Shown: piece by piece, positions 1 to 11,525 of the stretch
How the letters are laid out: each line of letters opens with the position of its first letter
Position numbering within the stretch: the first letter of the stretch is position 1
Assembly (NCBI RefSeq): GCF_026151205.1
Contig: NC_087078.1
Coordinates: forward strand, 5,785,675 to 5,845,674
Direction: 5' to 3'
DNA: 60,000 nucleotides
From: Bolinopsis microptera
Lineage: Eukaryota > Ctenophora > Tentaculata > Lobata > Bolinopsidae
The notes under the pieces: generated by a model
Told to the model about the DNA's origin: nothing
The model's database searches: none
What the model saw: only the letters and a program-made list of their open reading frames with translations
Translations under genes and position numbers: made by a program

Positions 1-60
1 ACTAAAAAATTTAAAAATCCCAGTATGTACTGGCGTTTAGTACTTCAAAAAGGAAAACGG

Positions 61-930
61 CTAGGTATAGTCTTTAGAACCGAACACGTGATCATCTTGT
101 TGTGCGAGGGAAGGAGCAGCACTCTGTACTGAAGCTATTGAACTGTAATAGAGAGGTTGTGAGACACTGTACCTGTCCGGGGCCAGCTGTCTGAACATCT
201 GTGTAGCGACAGGCTGCACGTGTGTAGTAACAGGCTGCACGTGAGAGTTGTTGGAATGTGGCGTCACGTGATTCAGCTTACCCCGATCTGCCGGCAGGAG
301 ACCCGTGATGTTGTTGTTCTGATTGTTGTTAGAGATCTGATTGTTGATGGCCTGTAGATGTCTCCCTGTGTTGTTACTGCTGTTGTTACTGCTGTTGTTA
401 CTACTGTTGTTAGGATGAGTTTGGTTCATTGCCTGCACTAGGCTCTGAGTCACGGAGTGAGTTAGGCTCGCTGTGGAACTGAACTGGGAAGTAATGAGGG
501 CGCTGATCTGATTCTCAGCCAGGGTACCCAAGTTCCCTGGCCTCACTTGGAGTGGTCTCTGTACAGTAGGTAGTTTCCCCGACATAGTAGCTTCCTTCTC
601 TGACCCCGGTAACCCTGGTGACCCCGGCGACCCCGATAACCCCGGTAACCCAGCCTTGAAACGTCCACCATTGTTCCGACTTCTCCTCAGCGCATGTTGG
701 CGTCGTGATTCGTGCAGGTACTTTTGCCGACTCTTGGGTATTTTACCCTGTGCTTCTAGCCGGGCCCGCTGTTGTCGCCGCTTCATGATACGGTGATACT
801 GCTTAGCGTTCACGTATAACGGCTGCTCGGCTGTATCAACACTGGGCACTATGTTACTCTCCGGAGCGGTAATATTGTGCGCTATATTTTGCAGAAATGA
901 CATGGGCTGTGGTCTGTGAATGGTTGCCAT
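61..930 (-). CDS. NFYA: Nuclear transcription factor Y subunit alpha (CBF-B/HAP2), coding exon
   Basis: NF-YA is the sequence-specific subunit of the trimeric CCAAT-box factor NF-Y; it joins the NF-YB/NF-YC histone-fold dimer in the nucleus. The predicted 289-residue protein carries the conserved core at about residues 36-91: the subunit-contact helix beginning PLYVNAKQYHRIMKRR, a GKIPKSRQKYLHESR linker, and the DNA-contact end RRQHALRRSRNNGGRF. The start is put at the ATG at 928-930 because the reading frame upstream (to 1158) is low-complexity and a strong splice acceptor (pyrimidine tract ending CTACAG, about 981-999) lies between; the 5' leader is probably in another exon. Stop TAG at 61-63. 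After the core comes a short collagen-like run of Gly-X-Y triplets (residues about 94-109), then Ser/Asn/Gln-rich sequence with NNSSNNSSNN repeats, in place of the N-terminal Gln-rich domain of the vertebrate protein. An additional upstream coding exon cannot be excluded. Confidence 0.93.
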   Translation of the reverse strand: MATIHRPQPMSFLQNIAHNITAPESNIVPSVDTAEQPLYVNAKQYHRIMKRRQQRARLEAQGKIPKSRQKYLHESRRQHALRRSRNNGGRFKAGLPGLSGSPGSPGLPGSEKEATMSGKLPTVQRPLQVRPGNLGTLAENQISALITSQFSSTASLTHSVTQSLVQAMNQTHPNNSSNNSSNNSSNNTGRHLQAINNQISNNNQNNNITGLLPADRGKLNHVTPHSNNSHVQPVTTHVQPVATQMFRQLAPDRYSVSQPLYYSSIASVQSAAPSLAQQDDHVFGSKDYT

Positions 931-1923
931 ACCTGCAACAGATTGAGTTACTGTTTGGGTTTTTGTGCTAAAACTTAGAACTGTAGAAGAAGAAAGAAAC
1001 AATTTAAATTGAGAGTAATAAATATTGAAACTTACAGACAAAGGTAAACGAAAATAAACATTAGTAGGATTAGACGTGTGGTTGTCATGTTTTTTTAAAC
1101 AACTAAACCAGAAATGTTTTCTTGGGTAAATTTCTATTGATCCCGTTTGATGCGACAAGGGAACGGCTCTTATCAGGAAAGGAATTATTCAACGTTTCAA
1201 TGTGACAACATCGTATTCATGATGTTGTATTTTTTGTTATATAGTAGTGTTGAAAGTATTAAAACCAATAGAAAAATCAATAGAAATTTACCCAAGAAAA
1301 CATTTTAACTATGCGACTCATAAATAATATTCCAATCCGGATTTAACAACTAAACCAGACCTACAGTGTGTCATTCAGATTGGAGATTATAGTAAAAATA
1401 AGCATAGAAATATTTAGTTAGTTCAAGGTTTAGAGTCAACAGAAACGCAACTTATAAAATCAATTCGAGAGCAACAGTTGTGACATCAATGCAATCAAAT
1501 CTAATCAATACAATATAATATCTGGTAAACTAAGCCGGTAAGTTTTTAGGTAGTCCTTGATAGCACCTCATTACACCCAATTACCTCATTACACCCAATT
1601 ACCTTCCCAATAATGAGGGACGGTAATACCTTACACGCACACCTTCTTAATGAGCCCACGTGACAGACACATGAGCCTTAGGGCTAGACATTAAAATCTC
1701 ATATCTCTATAATATCATACATAGTATAATATAGCCCTACGTCTAATACTAAACTCTTAGATTCTCAAATACCATGCTAATAGAGACGAGCTAATATTCA
1801 ACTATTGCAACCCTGAAATTGAATTTTGAAGCCATCAAATAGTAGAAATAACGAAGGTTTCCTTTCAAAATAATGAAGTAGTGACTGTAGTAAGCTCCGT
1901 ACTTTACCAAACCAACAACAGAT

Positions 1924-2020
1924 ATACATTGTAGATTGTACATTATACATTGTACATTTTACATTCTACATTCTACATTGTATAATATACATTATACATT
2001 GTACATTTTACATTTTACAA
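1924..2020. repeat. TACATT-type short tandem repeat
   Basis: Roughly 97 bases of alternating TACATTGTACATT, TACATTTTACATT and TACATTCTACATT blocks; the period is 6-7 bases and the repeats are imperfect. No coding potential. Confidence 0.8.
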
Positions 2021-3640
2021 TATCAACATAAAACCCTCAGTTGTTGGAGAAAGTTCCAGAATCTCGGCCGATTATTGACTTGTACGTGTGCTACAGTGCT
2101 CTGTGGGTCTCTGACTCAATACCTGCCCTTCCTCTGTCAGCTCCTACTAGAACTGTTCTCCAGCAAACCATGACACAGATATTAGACCAGGTATAAGATC
2201 ATAATAATATGAATCTGCACATGCAAGAATGGGCTAGGTAGTTTTTGATAAATAAACGGAAAAAACTATCCCATTTCTTCACGAATTGCCAGATCATCAA
2301 AATTCTTTTTTCACAAACTATAAATTGGGTTGCCTGATTGGGCAAATTAGTTTTCCACACCAAACTTTGCCCACCCATTTATAGAACGTGACCAAAATCT
2401 CCTTTTTAAAAGCAGGGTGATATGAGCTAAGTTACTTGGCCCAACTTATTTCCAATAAACTGATTTGGTCTACGTAACCTGGCCCACCCATTTATAGAAC
2501 ATTCTGTGGGATAGGTAGACCAAAATCTCCTTTATAAAACTATAAAAGCGTGTTCATTTCGTGGGCTATGTTAGCTATCCCATTCGTGACCTGCATATCT
2601 TAGGTGGAAGTCGAGATCCATGTTATATATTTTAAAGTCACTATTGTGACGGTACATTAGAACTAGACAGAAACAAAGTGTGAAGGGCCTGAACGGAACC
2701 CCTCGGTTTCAGTTCCTTGTTTAACACTGCCGTACAGCAAGGACATTCGCCGGGTATATATAGCCCGTTATTGCATTCCACAAAAAAAACTGATTTTACA
2801 AAAACATGCTAAAATTTACTTCAAATTTCACATGCAGATGCGCCTATGGATCCTAATGACTTCTATCCACAGAATAAAAAATGGGCCAACTAATTGGCCC
2901 ATTGTTGCATGTGTAGGTTCATATGTTAGACCAGGTATTATATCATATATTAGACCAGATATCAGATGATAATAATATGATAGACCAGATTTAAGGTCAC
3001 GGAAATATACCATGTAATAATGTAATTATATATCATGGCGTTGTATTGAACTCTTATACAACTTTAAATTTTAAAGGGAGGGGGGTGACACATCCCCTCA
3101 CGTCTGTCTATGTCCGCTTGTCTCATAGAATTAAAAAAAGACAGGACAGGATAGGACAGGCCACAGGGCTTAGGCGGACATTGGCGGACATAGGCGGACA
3201 TTAGCGGACTAAAGTGGGCAGCAAAATTTTGTTAAATTTTGTTAAATTTTGTTAAATCTTCTTAAATTTTGTTAAATTTTTTAGGATAATAATTAAGACA
3301 CCCACCCCCTTTTGTCGGCATTTTTGGTACTAACTGTTGAGAAATCACGGTACTAACTGTGTCTTGGTATATAAAATAAGGTACCCACCCATAAATTGCT
3401 TTAAACAGCTCATTAAACATTGGGAAAGGGGCAAATTATACCCACTATTTAGTAGGGTTTTTTTTCAATGTAGTCGAATTAGATAGAAAGTTACAAAAAC
3501 AGGAAAAAAATTCAAAAAAACCCCAAAAAAACCTCAAACCCCATCCCCAAAATTGAAATTTGAGGTAAAATGAGCTAACTGTTTTTCTGGAAAATATACC
3601 ATGTACTAACTGTGTTTTGGAAGAAAATAATGGCCCACCC

Positions 3641-3728
3641 CCCCAGGCCCTAACGTCACGTACGGTATTGACTGTATGATCCCCCGGCCCCCAGGCCCTA
3701 ACGTCACGTACGGTATTGACTGTATGAT
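3641..3728. repeat. 48-bp tandem duplication containing CGTCACGTACGG
   Basis: Two near-identical 40-base blocks (3641-3680 and 3689-3728) begin CCCCAGGCCCTAACGTCACG and end GGTATTGACTGTATGAT. They are separated by a short C/G-rich spacer. Confidence 0.8.
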
Positions 3729-4128
3729 TCCCCCCGCCCCGCTTTAGAGACACTCCCCTTCGATCAAAAGGTGTTAGAGTAGTATTCAAGTGGAATTAAA
3801 ACCAATATAGTTTAAAGATAAAAATGATTTCTAAATACAGAACTAGAAGGGATATTATTTTATCACAGCTTTATTAACGTAAGAAACATTCAGGCGTGTT
3901 TTGTGAACAACAACAATATAATGGAGTGGGTTTTGTACGAGGAAAGTGCTATGTGTTGGACCCGAAATCACACCAACGAGGTAACTTTAATTTAGAATTT
4001 AATTTAGTTGAACTTTATTAGTTAATTAATTAATTAAGCAGTATGATCTTGTTTTGATAAAAACGCTTAGTATCTGGCAGGGTAGTGCGACTAGTTATGA
4101 TGGGTACAAGTTTGCTATAATTTAAAAG

Positions 4129-4733
4129 CTTGATAGGGCTGAAAACGAATGCAATAAATCTAATACCTCATCTCATTCTAGCAAACTTATAATATGACTC
4201 TACGAAAACAAATTTTCAATGTTCTATAATTGATAAGTATTTAACATTTAAAGTTTTGCATTATCTAAAATAATAAACTATTTGATAAAATATGATAAAT
4301 TATTTTATCAATAATGTGTTTTTTTTTTTTTTTTTTTTAAATTTTTATTTACAGTAGTTTTTTTTTAAATTTTTATATTTTTAAAATTTAAATGTTGGGG
4401 CTCCCACTTTACCTCCCTATTGGGAGGCTACGTCCGTCATTATTGACTAACGTCTATTGGGGTCCCTCTGGTGTAGGTGTCAGTAGGTTTGGGTCACTTG
4501 GCATGGGCTAGTGATCCCGCCCCTCCAGAGGATAAAAGCCTCAATAATGTGTTGTTGTTGTTGCGCCTTCTGCTAACATCCAACATTCGTAGCCACATTT
4601 CTGGAAGACGTATTTCTCGATTTTTTTGCACTTTTTCAAGTCTTTCTCACTCAATTCTGCAACTGGATAAGAACAAAATGTCAGTGTCAAATAGTTTCTT
4701 AAGTTCACATTATAACTGGAATAGCCCCCCCCC
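4129..4733 (+). repeat. Dispersed repeat family X, copy 1 (interrupted by a SINE)
   Basis: 4129-4320 matches 8019-8195 (shared GATAGGGCTG, AATACCTCAT, AACGTTTTGCATTA-like blocks) and 4541-4733 matches about 15295-15490 (shared CAACATTCGTAG, TTTGCACTTTTTCAAG, AAAATGTCAGTGTCAA, GTTTCTTAAGTT). The two halves are split only by the SINE at 4321-4540. The right end runs into a poly-C tract in both copies. I do not recognise the family; it has no evident coding sequence. Confidence 0.8.
4321..4540 (-). mobile_element. SINE-like retroposon with 13-bp target-site duplication
   Basis: The 220-bp insert is flanked by perfect copies of TCAATAATGTGTT (4308-4320 and 4541-4553). Read on the minus strand it starts GAGGCTTTTATCCTCTGGAG, has a GC-balanced body and ends in an A-rich tail (the poly-T at 4321-4338 on the plus strand). 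That structure, with no ORF, fits a LINE-mobilised SINE inserted in minus orientation. I see no clear tRNA A/B box pair, so the head class is open. Confidence 0.8.
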
Positions 4734-5262
4734 CCCCCCTGTCCGTAGATACCCACATTATAACTAGAATCCCCCCCCGTCCGTAGATACCCACATTATA
4801 ACTAGAATCCCCCCGTCCGTAGATACCCACATTATAACTAGAATTCCCCCCCCCCGTCCGTAGATACCCACATTATAACTAGAATCCCCCCCCCCCCCCG
4901 TCCGTAGATACCCACATTATAACTAGAATAGCCCCCCGTCCGTAGATACCCACATTATAACTAGAATCCCCCCCCCCGTCCGTAGATACCCACATTATAA
5001 CTAGAATCCCCCCCGTCCGTAGATACCCACATTATAACTAGAATCCCCCCGTCCATAGATACCCACATTATAACTAGAATAGCCCCCCCCCCGTCCGTAG
5101 AAACCCACATTATAACTAGAATAGCCCCCCCCCCCCCCCCCCGTACGTAGATACCCACATTATAACTAGAATCCCCCCCCCCGTCCGTAGATACCCACAT
5201 TATAACTAGAATCCCCCCCCCCCCCGTCCGTAGATACCCACATTATAACTAGAATCCCCCCC
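4725..5262. repeat. Poly-C minisatellite, about 13 units of 35-48 bp
   Basis: Each unit is a variable C-run (6 to about 20 C) followed by GTCCGTAGATACCCACATTA and TAACTAGAAT. The constant part is recognisable in the 3' end of repeat family X (CACATTATAACTGGAATAG at about 4707-4725), so the array arose by amplifying that terminus. C-run length varies from unit to unit; assembled lengths are unreliable here. The open frames in it are repeat artefacts. Confidence 0.9.
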
Positions 5263-5804
5263 CCCATGGAAGGGTATACGGACCTTTTAACTCATCCCCC
5301 TCATTCCTGACTGTACAGTGTACGTACTCCTATTAAGTATAATTGCAGTTATAATTCAAATTAATTTAATGTCTTAAAAATGTTTAATTCGACTTTAGCA
5401 TTCACTGGCACCAAAATCATGGTTTAACAAGAATTGCGCCCGTTGTTTCGTTTTGGCGGATGCTAGATTTCCATTCCACATTTACTATAAATTTAAGTAT
5501 AAGCTCCAATCAGCTCACTTTAATCTTTATGATAATAATATTGATAAATTATGCATTAAATACGGGAAACACTTGAAATTTTTATTCAGTTCAATTGCCG
5601 TAGAACTTAACTTGTATCTGTAATTCAAGAAATTGTAAGCAAAGGTAAACTATACTCGTGTACACATCAATAGTCAATACACTACACGTGCCACGTACAA
5701 ATTTGGCTTATATAACCTAATATTATACATTACAATTACATCGTATACATTAAAACACAGTTGCGCCGCGCATTCATAGATCACAGGCTATCTATACATC
5801 ACAT
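5263..5804. other. AT-rich stretch, no feature seen
   Basis: I find no coding exon, RNA gene or clear repeat here. The last nine bases supply the left target duplication of the adjacent hAT-type element. Confidence 0.5.
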
Positions 5805-6858
5805 CAGTGATCGACCGGGATCCCGGCCCCGGATACGGCCGGGATTTGTGTTTTTTCCCCGGTCCCGGCCCCGGCAAAACAATTTTCAAAATCCCGGCCC
5901 CGGCCCCGGCCAGAGGCCCCCAATCCCGGCCCCGGCTTTTTGTCAATTTTTGCCGGGATTTTGCCGGGATTTCTCGTATTTTCTGCCTCAATTTAAACCG
6001 ATAGATTATCAGAATTTATTTTGATTTTTAGACTTAAATTAAACACAAATTTTTCGGTAACATGAGATCGAGTGAAAAATATAAATACGCGGACTTGACA
6101 TCATTCCAGTTTGATATTCAGAAAATTTCAACTTTGAATTTACAAAGAATGTAAAACATTAATGTTGAATTAAAAAGTTCGAGGTTGATTAAAAAGTTCG
6201 AGTAAAGTCATGTGTTCGTGTACCGTTTTCTTTCATATAACTAGTACAAACGTCAAACAATTTAGTTCAGGAGCAAAAAACAGTAGAGAGTGAGGCCGAC
6301 TCAATGCAGATGATGATGATAGTCATCAGATCACAGATGACTACTCGTTTCCGGTGTCAGCTTCAGTGTCCGAAATATCTATGTCCGGCTACAAGAAAGC
6401 CTTTCTGACTTAATAATATAATAATAATAGGATTATGGCCACATGGCCATCTCGACAAAACTTGAAACCCAACTGCACTCTACGCTATTGCAGTTCGCAC
6501 AATATTATCAAAAGATTAATTATTTTAAGGACGTTAAGGACTTACATTTAACTATTAAAGAGAAATAATCGTTCCTCATCCTTTAAACATTGTGTAGCTG
6601 CCTTCTAGGTTGACCTTGAAGCTAGCTCACATTGATACGAGTTTCCGGAAACTTTCAAAAATTTTCAAAATTAGATTTAAAAAATCCCGGCCCCGGCCCC
6701 GGCCCCGGCCCCGGCCCCGGCCCCGGCATATTTTAGCCAATCCCGGCCCCGGCCCCGGCCTTGGCAACATTTCAAAATCCCGGTTAATCCCGGCCCCGGC
6801 TGATTCAACTTGGTCCCGGCCCCGGCCCCGGCTAAATTTCGTCCCCGGTCGATCCCTG
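5805..6858. mobile_element. hAT-type non-autonomous element 1 with (GGCCCC)n-rich ends
   Basis: The left end CAGTGATCGACCGGGATC and right end (reverse complement CAGGGATCGACCGGGGAC) form imperfect terminal inverted repeats starting CAG, as in hAT transposons. A perfect 8-bp target duplication, CATCACAT, flanks it (5797-5804 and 6859-6866), the hAT length. Both ends carry runs of CCCGGCCCCGGC. The interior (6283-6412) holds an acidic or Ser-rich open stretch ending in TAA that could be a transposase tail, but there is no intact transposase. The Arg-Pro-rich open frames inside it are repeat artefacts. Confidence 0.88.
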
Positions 6859-8018
6859 CATCACATCTCCCCAACCAATCCTCGCGCGCGCAACTTTTTC
6901 GTTGCATGGTAACGGACGGAAGTAAGTAAGAAACACGACATAATATACTTGACCCACCTACCACAATCTCCAAAATCCACGTTGTTCTGCAAAAACCTCC
7001 ATTCGTAACCTTTCACTAAATTGCCTTTTTACAAAAGGGTGAAATGGAAAAAGTTGCATACATACCTGCCAATTTTACAACAATAGAAAAAATAAGGTAA
7101 AAAACGGACACCATTTTTTTCAGAAAAATTTCGTACTTTAGGACGGCACCTTCTGGAACCTATCGCCAGCTCCAGAGCTAACATCAATATGATTAGAACG
7201 AAAAACAAACTTATCGTACTCAACTCTCAGGCCGTACTCAAAACGTTAAAAAAAAGGAAAAGTTGAAGTGTAATACTAAATAGTAACACTAAATAGTAAA
7301 TGAGATGGTTTAAGTATAGTTGTGGTCAGTTTACTACCGCCCTCATCAGATAAAAGTTCACGTGTGGCAGTGCAATGTTTTCATATTCTAGCTCAAACTT
7401 AGCTCTCCTTCAAAGTTTTGGTTTTGTACCGGTAAATTCTTTGTTTATAAGTCTCACTTCTTTGTGTTTTCGGAGTCAATCGAGACTTTTCCTCATCGCA
7501 TCATGACCAATATCACTAGGTGCTATACGGCTACTAGGGTCTAGGGAGGAGTTTTTTGGCATATCGCCACTATTGTGCGCCAACTAATTATATCCATCCA
7601 TTGGTCTCGAATCCGATGTGATGAGGGCTAATCTACACTAGCTTCAAAAGTATGAGCTGAAAGATCGAACAATTGTCGTCAAATTGAACCCTCGTCGCCA
7701 GACTGACGATAATAATGAACTTTCTAGATACAATGTAATGATATAGTAATTATATATAATTATTAAATAAAGGAGCTGAGAAGAGATGAGAGCGTAAGTA
7801 TGAGCGTGCTAAATCACTTTACACAGAAACTTTGTCTAAAAGGGCCCAGCTTTGGAAGTTGAAACCAACTCGGGTCGACGTTATTTTTAACGCCGATTCC
7901 GAGTCCCCAACAGTCAAACTTGAGCTGTAAGTGGAGTATCAGCTGTTAGTGATGCACCGCCAAGTTTTCCTGTTAAATTTCAAAATTTTTATCATCAATT
8001 AAAAAAATAAAATAAACA
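6859..8018. other. Non-coding stretch, no feature seen
   Basis: The right hAT target duplication is at 6859-6866. The rest is unstructured AT-rich sequence with only short chance open frames. Confidence 0.5.
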
Positions 8019-8195
8019 CTTGATAGGGCTGCGAACGGATGCACTAAATATAATACCTCATTAATCTAATAATCCCACTTTTGCAAACTTATGATAATAT
8101 AATGATTCTAAGAAATCACAATTTAAATTCTAAGAAATATAAATGTTCTTTAATAACTAAGTAATTAACATATTTTAACGTTTTGCATTATATTA

Positions 8196-8761
8196 CCTTA
8201 CGAGATATAATTAAATGGTACGAAAGTCGGTTAGTCGGTGGTTTTTCGAAAAAAAAACACCATATTTTCGGACTATTTAGGTCACCGTCATTATTTTCCC
8301 CAAATTACGTATTTTCCTTAATTATGACTTTATCGATTTACTATCAATGTAGTAGTTATAAATATGATTCATCAAACAAATGAACACTAGTTATAGTGTT
8401 CGATGGGACTGATGGGCGGTTGGGGTCCGGGACCTCCTTAAAATTTTGATCATGAGTCCTAGTTTGTTGGTCAACTGCTATGTCAGAATCGAGTTTCACA
8501 AAAATTTCAGGCTGGACCCCCCTCCCACATTAAGTTGAGGCTAACTTTCAAAGGCTCCGGAGAAATCATTCACAAGATGAAAGAACTTATCAGAGAAGAT
8601 TTTTGCATCTAATTTTTTTCAAATATTGGTTGTTATTTTTGTAAAATAAGGAGATATAGATGGAAAAAATCCCCAAGTACCATGATTTAATTTGGGGTAT
8701 TTTCGTTCTCAAATTATTTAGGTCACCGGAATCATGTCGAACATAAATATGTCTCGTAAGG
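8196..8761. mobile_element. 566-bp inverted-repeat element (MITE) with CCTTACGAGA ends
   Basis: The termini CCTTACGAGA (8196-8205) and TCTCGTAAGG (8752-8761) are inverted and flanked by TA on both sides. ATTTAGGTCACCG occurs near each end in the same orientation (about 8274 and 8716). There is no transposase. A Tc1/mariner-like TA target is plausible, but a longer TATA-type duplication cannot be excluded. Confidence 0.7.
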
Positions 8762-9419
8762 TATATAAAATAATTGGCCCCACAAGTAGGAAGTAAAATA
8801 AGGACCTCTGTTCAAATCAAAATAGATTCAAAATAGTCGGACAACTCAAAATAATAACAAAATCTGATTGGCAGTCACGCTGCACGTGACTGCCCGCACG
8901 TGACTGTGCGCGTCCAATGGACGTAATGAAGGAAATTTGTTATGGTTATCGCAGGAGAGATCACGTTTAGAGTGCGTCTCTCTGATTAGCCCACGTCACT
9001 GCACACGTGACTGTGCAGAGCCAATAGGGTGCTATGTAACTTGTGTAAGGTGTGTACGCTAGGTGCGTGTAAGGGACATCTAATTTACTATTAAACACAG
9101 CTGGCCGGCAGAGAATTGAAAATATAAGGATTTTTTATGGATGAAAATCGAAGCGAAAACCTTGTAACCCTATGTTTTCGAGTACGCTGAACAAGATTAA
9201 ACTGGTTATAATTATCATACTCAAGGGCAAATTGCTTTAAAATGTACTTGAATGTCATAGATGCTATTATACGCTTTAACCGGCTTATCGAGTGGCACCA
9301 GTCTCTCTCGCCACTATAGTTCTCAGCTTAATTATTATCGGGCTCAGCTCGTGAAGGAAAGATCTCGAGCTCAGAAGACGAATACCCTTTTCCCAAATAT
9401 TTGCTAACATTAACGAATA

Positions 9420-11063
9420 TTTGGGATTAAGGAACTATCTCACTAGACTTGAGATTTTAAACTGTCTCAAAAAATTGAAGAACCACAAAAGTGCTGGGAT
9501 TAACGAAATCTCTTATGAGCAGTTAAAGTATGGGGCAAGTGGTCTTGTGGATAGGATGGAGAAATTGTTCTCAAAAGTTTGGAATTCAGAAGCAGTGCCT
9601 GACGACTGGTTGAAAGGCATCGTGATAATTGTACCAAAGAAGGGTGATACCTCTCATTGCTCCTATAATAGGGGGATCACTCTAAGATCTACAGTATCTA
9701 AACTGTATCAAATCATCATATTACAACGCATGAGTGACGGTTTAGAAAGTTTGCTACGAGACAATCAGTGTGGGTTTAGAAAGAACAGATCATGCATTGA
9801 TCAGATTTATTTACTCCGCACTATTATACATAACTGCATTGAATATAATCTCCCCCTGTATGTAAATTTTGTGGACTTCAAGGCAGCTTTTGATTCTATC
9901 GACAGGAATTATATTTGGAAAGCTTTCAGTCATTATGGCCTGCCATGTAAATACATTCGAATAATACAGGCATTCTTTAATGGAACTGTCAGTGCTTCTA
10001 GACACAATGGTGAACTATGAGAATGGTTTGAAGTAAGTTCAGGCAGTGGCCAAGGAGACATTCAGGGTCCCCCACTTTTTAATGTCTGCCTCAATGTGGC
10101 TGCTGAGAGAACAGAAAGCAACAAAGTGGTGTCCCACGGAGCGGTTCTTCAAAGATCTATCGGTCCGCTTGTTGATGATATCACTGTGTTAGATACAGAC
10201 TATGCAGATGACATGGCTGCACTGGATAACAGCGAGGAAGGTCTTCAAGAAAAAACTGACCTTTTGTGTATGTATGGTGCCCAGGGAGGTATCAGATTCA
10301 ATGGTAAAAAAGACTGAGGCTATGGTCATTGGTAAAGCAACCTTTCAACGGCCATACACGAAAGAAGCCACAGTGAACATCACTGTTGAAGACACGCCAG
10401 TGCAGCAAGTTAGTGATTTTACGTACTTATAGGTACAATTATCTCCAGTGACGGTACTATCGACCATGAGCTGTCAGCTAGGATTCAGAAAGCTTCCGGA
10501 GCCTTCAATCAACTGAGTAATATATGGAAAAACCGCAACATCCAGTCTTATACAAAGATCAGGATTTATAAGGCAGCAGTTTTGACAATATTGTTATATG
10601 GAAGTGAGGTTTGGAACACAACCAAAAAGCAGCTACATCGCTTTGAGGTGTTCCATCAGCGTTGCTTGAGGAGAATACTTAGGATAAGATGGCTCGATCG
10701 GGTTAGAAACACTGAAGTGCTGGAGCGTGCAAAGATAAATCCAGTAGCGACGTTCATAGGAGCAAACCGCCTGCGGTGGTTTGGCCATGTCACCAGAATG
10801 CCAGGCACTAGGCTTCCTAAGTACATGCTTAACTGGACCCCAGCGCATGGGAGAAGATCTAGGGGCCGTCCAAGAAAGAACTGGAGGAAATGTTTGCTGG
10901 AAGATGCTGCAGCGTTTACAGGAAACACAGACATAGACCTAGAAGGAGCGAGCGAGATGGCTAGTGACCGAAAACTTTGGAGGGAGATGATACGTCACAA
11001 ACGGGAGTTCATTGGTGCAGGCCACTCGAATGATTGAGGAGACCTAATCAAGTACAAGTAAGT
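9420..11063 (+). mobile_element. RTE-like LINE, 5'-truncated, reverse transcriptase broken
   Basis: The fingers/palm region (9421-10018) contains KNHKSAGINEIS, YNRGITL and VDFKAAFDSIDR, the RT motifs; YADDM of the catalytic core is at about 10199-10213. The C-terminal end (10582-11034) has LLYGSEVW, CLRRILRIRW, RLRWFGHVTRM and GRRSRGRPRKNW, typical of RTE-type LINEs. One in-frame TGA (about 10018) and frameshifts near 10315 and 10430 inactivate it; the apurinic endonuclease half is missing. ATTAACGAATA is duplicated at 9409-9419 and 11064-11074, and the insert ends in an AAGT-rich tail, so it inserted by target-primed reverse transcription into the left inverted repeat of the surrounding element. 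Confidence 0.85.
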
Positions 11064-11203
11064 ATTAACGAATACGTATATTAACCAACCTGGAGGGGAT
11101 ACTTAAAACATATAAGTGATACGAAAGATTGTATTAGCAGGAGCTTTCAAAATACTTGTGTAAATCGTTTTCAACTGGGGATGATGTTTTGAAGGGTGAT
11201 TAT

Positions 11204-11462
11204 CAGTGGTCGACCGGGATCGAAATTTAGTCCCGGCCGGGACCGGGATCGAAATGAAAACCCGGCCGGGACCGGGATTAGCCTCATCCCGGCCGGGACC
11301 GCGGGACCGGGATTTTTCCAATATTTCTCAATCTCAGTTAAAATGAAACAGTGTTATATGTTAAATAAAATCTTCCAGAACAAACTGAGGTATGTCAAGT
11401 TAAAATTGACAGTAAGTAGTAGTAACTACTCTATCTCTCTCTAATCTCTATCTCTCTATCTT

Positions 11463-11525
<63 letters not shown>

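Larger units (their letters stand above)
931..4128. other. Non-coding stretch upstream of NF-YA with short tandem repeats
   Basis: No convincing gene. It holds a doubled CCTCATTACACCCAATTA block (about 1567-1604), a run of TACATT-type hexamers (1924-2020), a direct repeat of GCCCACCCATTTATAGAAC (2368-2386 and 2481-2499), repeated GCGGACAT blocks (about 3165-3210), a TTTTGTTAAA run (about 3226-3285) and a 48-bp duplication (3641-3728). The short open frames here look random or repeat-driven. NF-YA 5' leader exons and promoter should lie here but I cannot place them. Confidence 0.6.

Noticed and set aside
931-1158. N-terminal extension of NF-YA in the same open frame
   Set aside because: The extra residues are low-complexity, unlike any NF-YA N-terminus, and a strong splice acceptor lies between them and the ATG at 930.
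5761-6973. Arg/Pro/Gly-rich open frames on both strands
   Set aside because: Produced by CCCGGCCCCGGC repeats within the hAT-type element; no domain.
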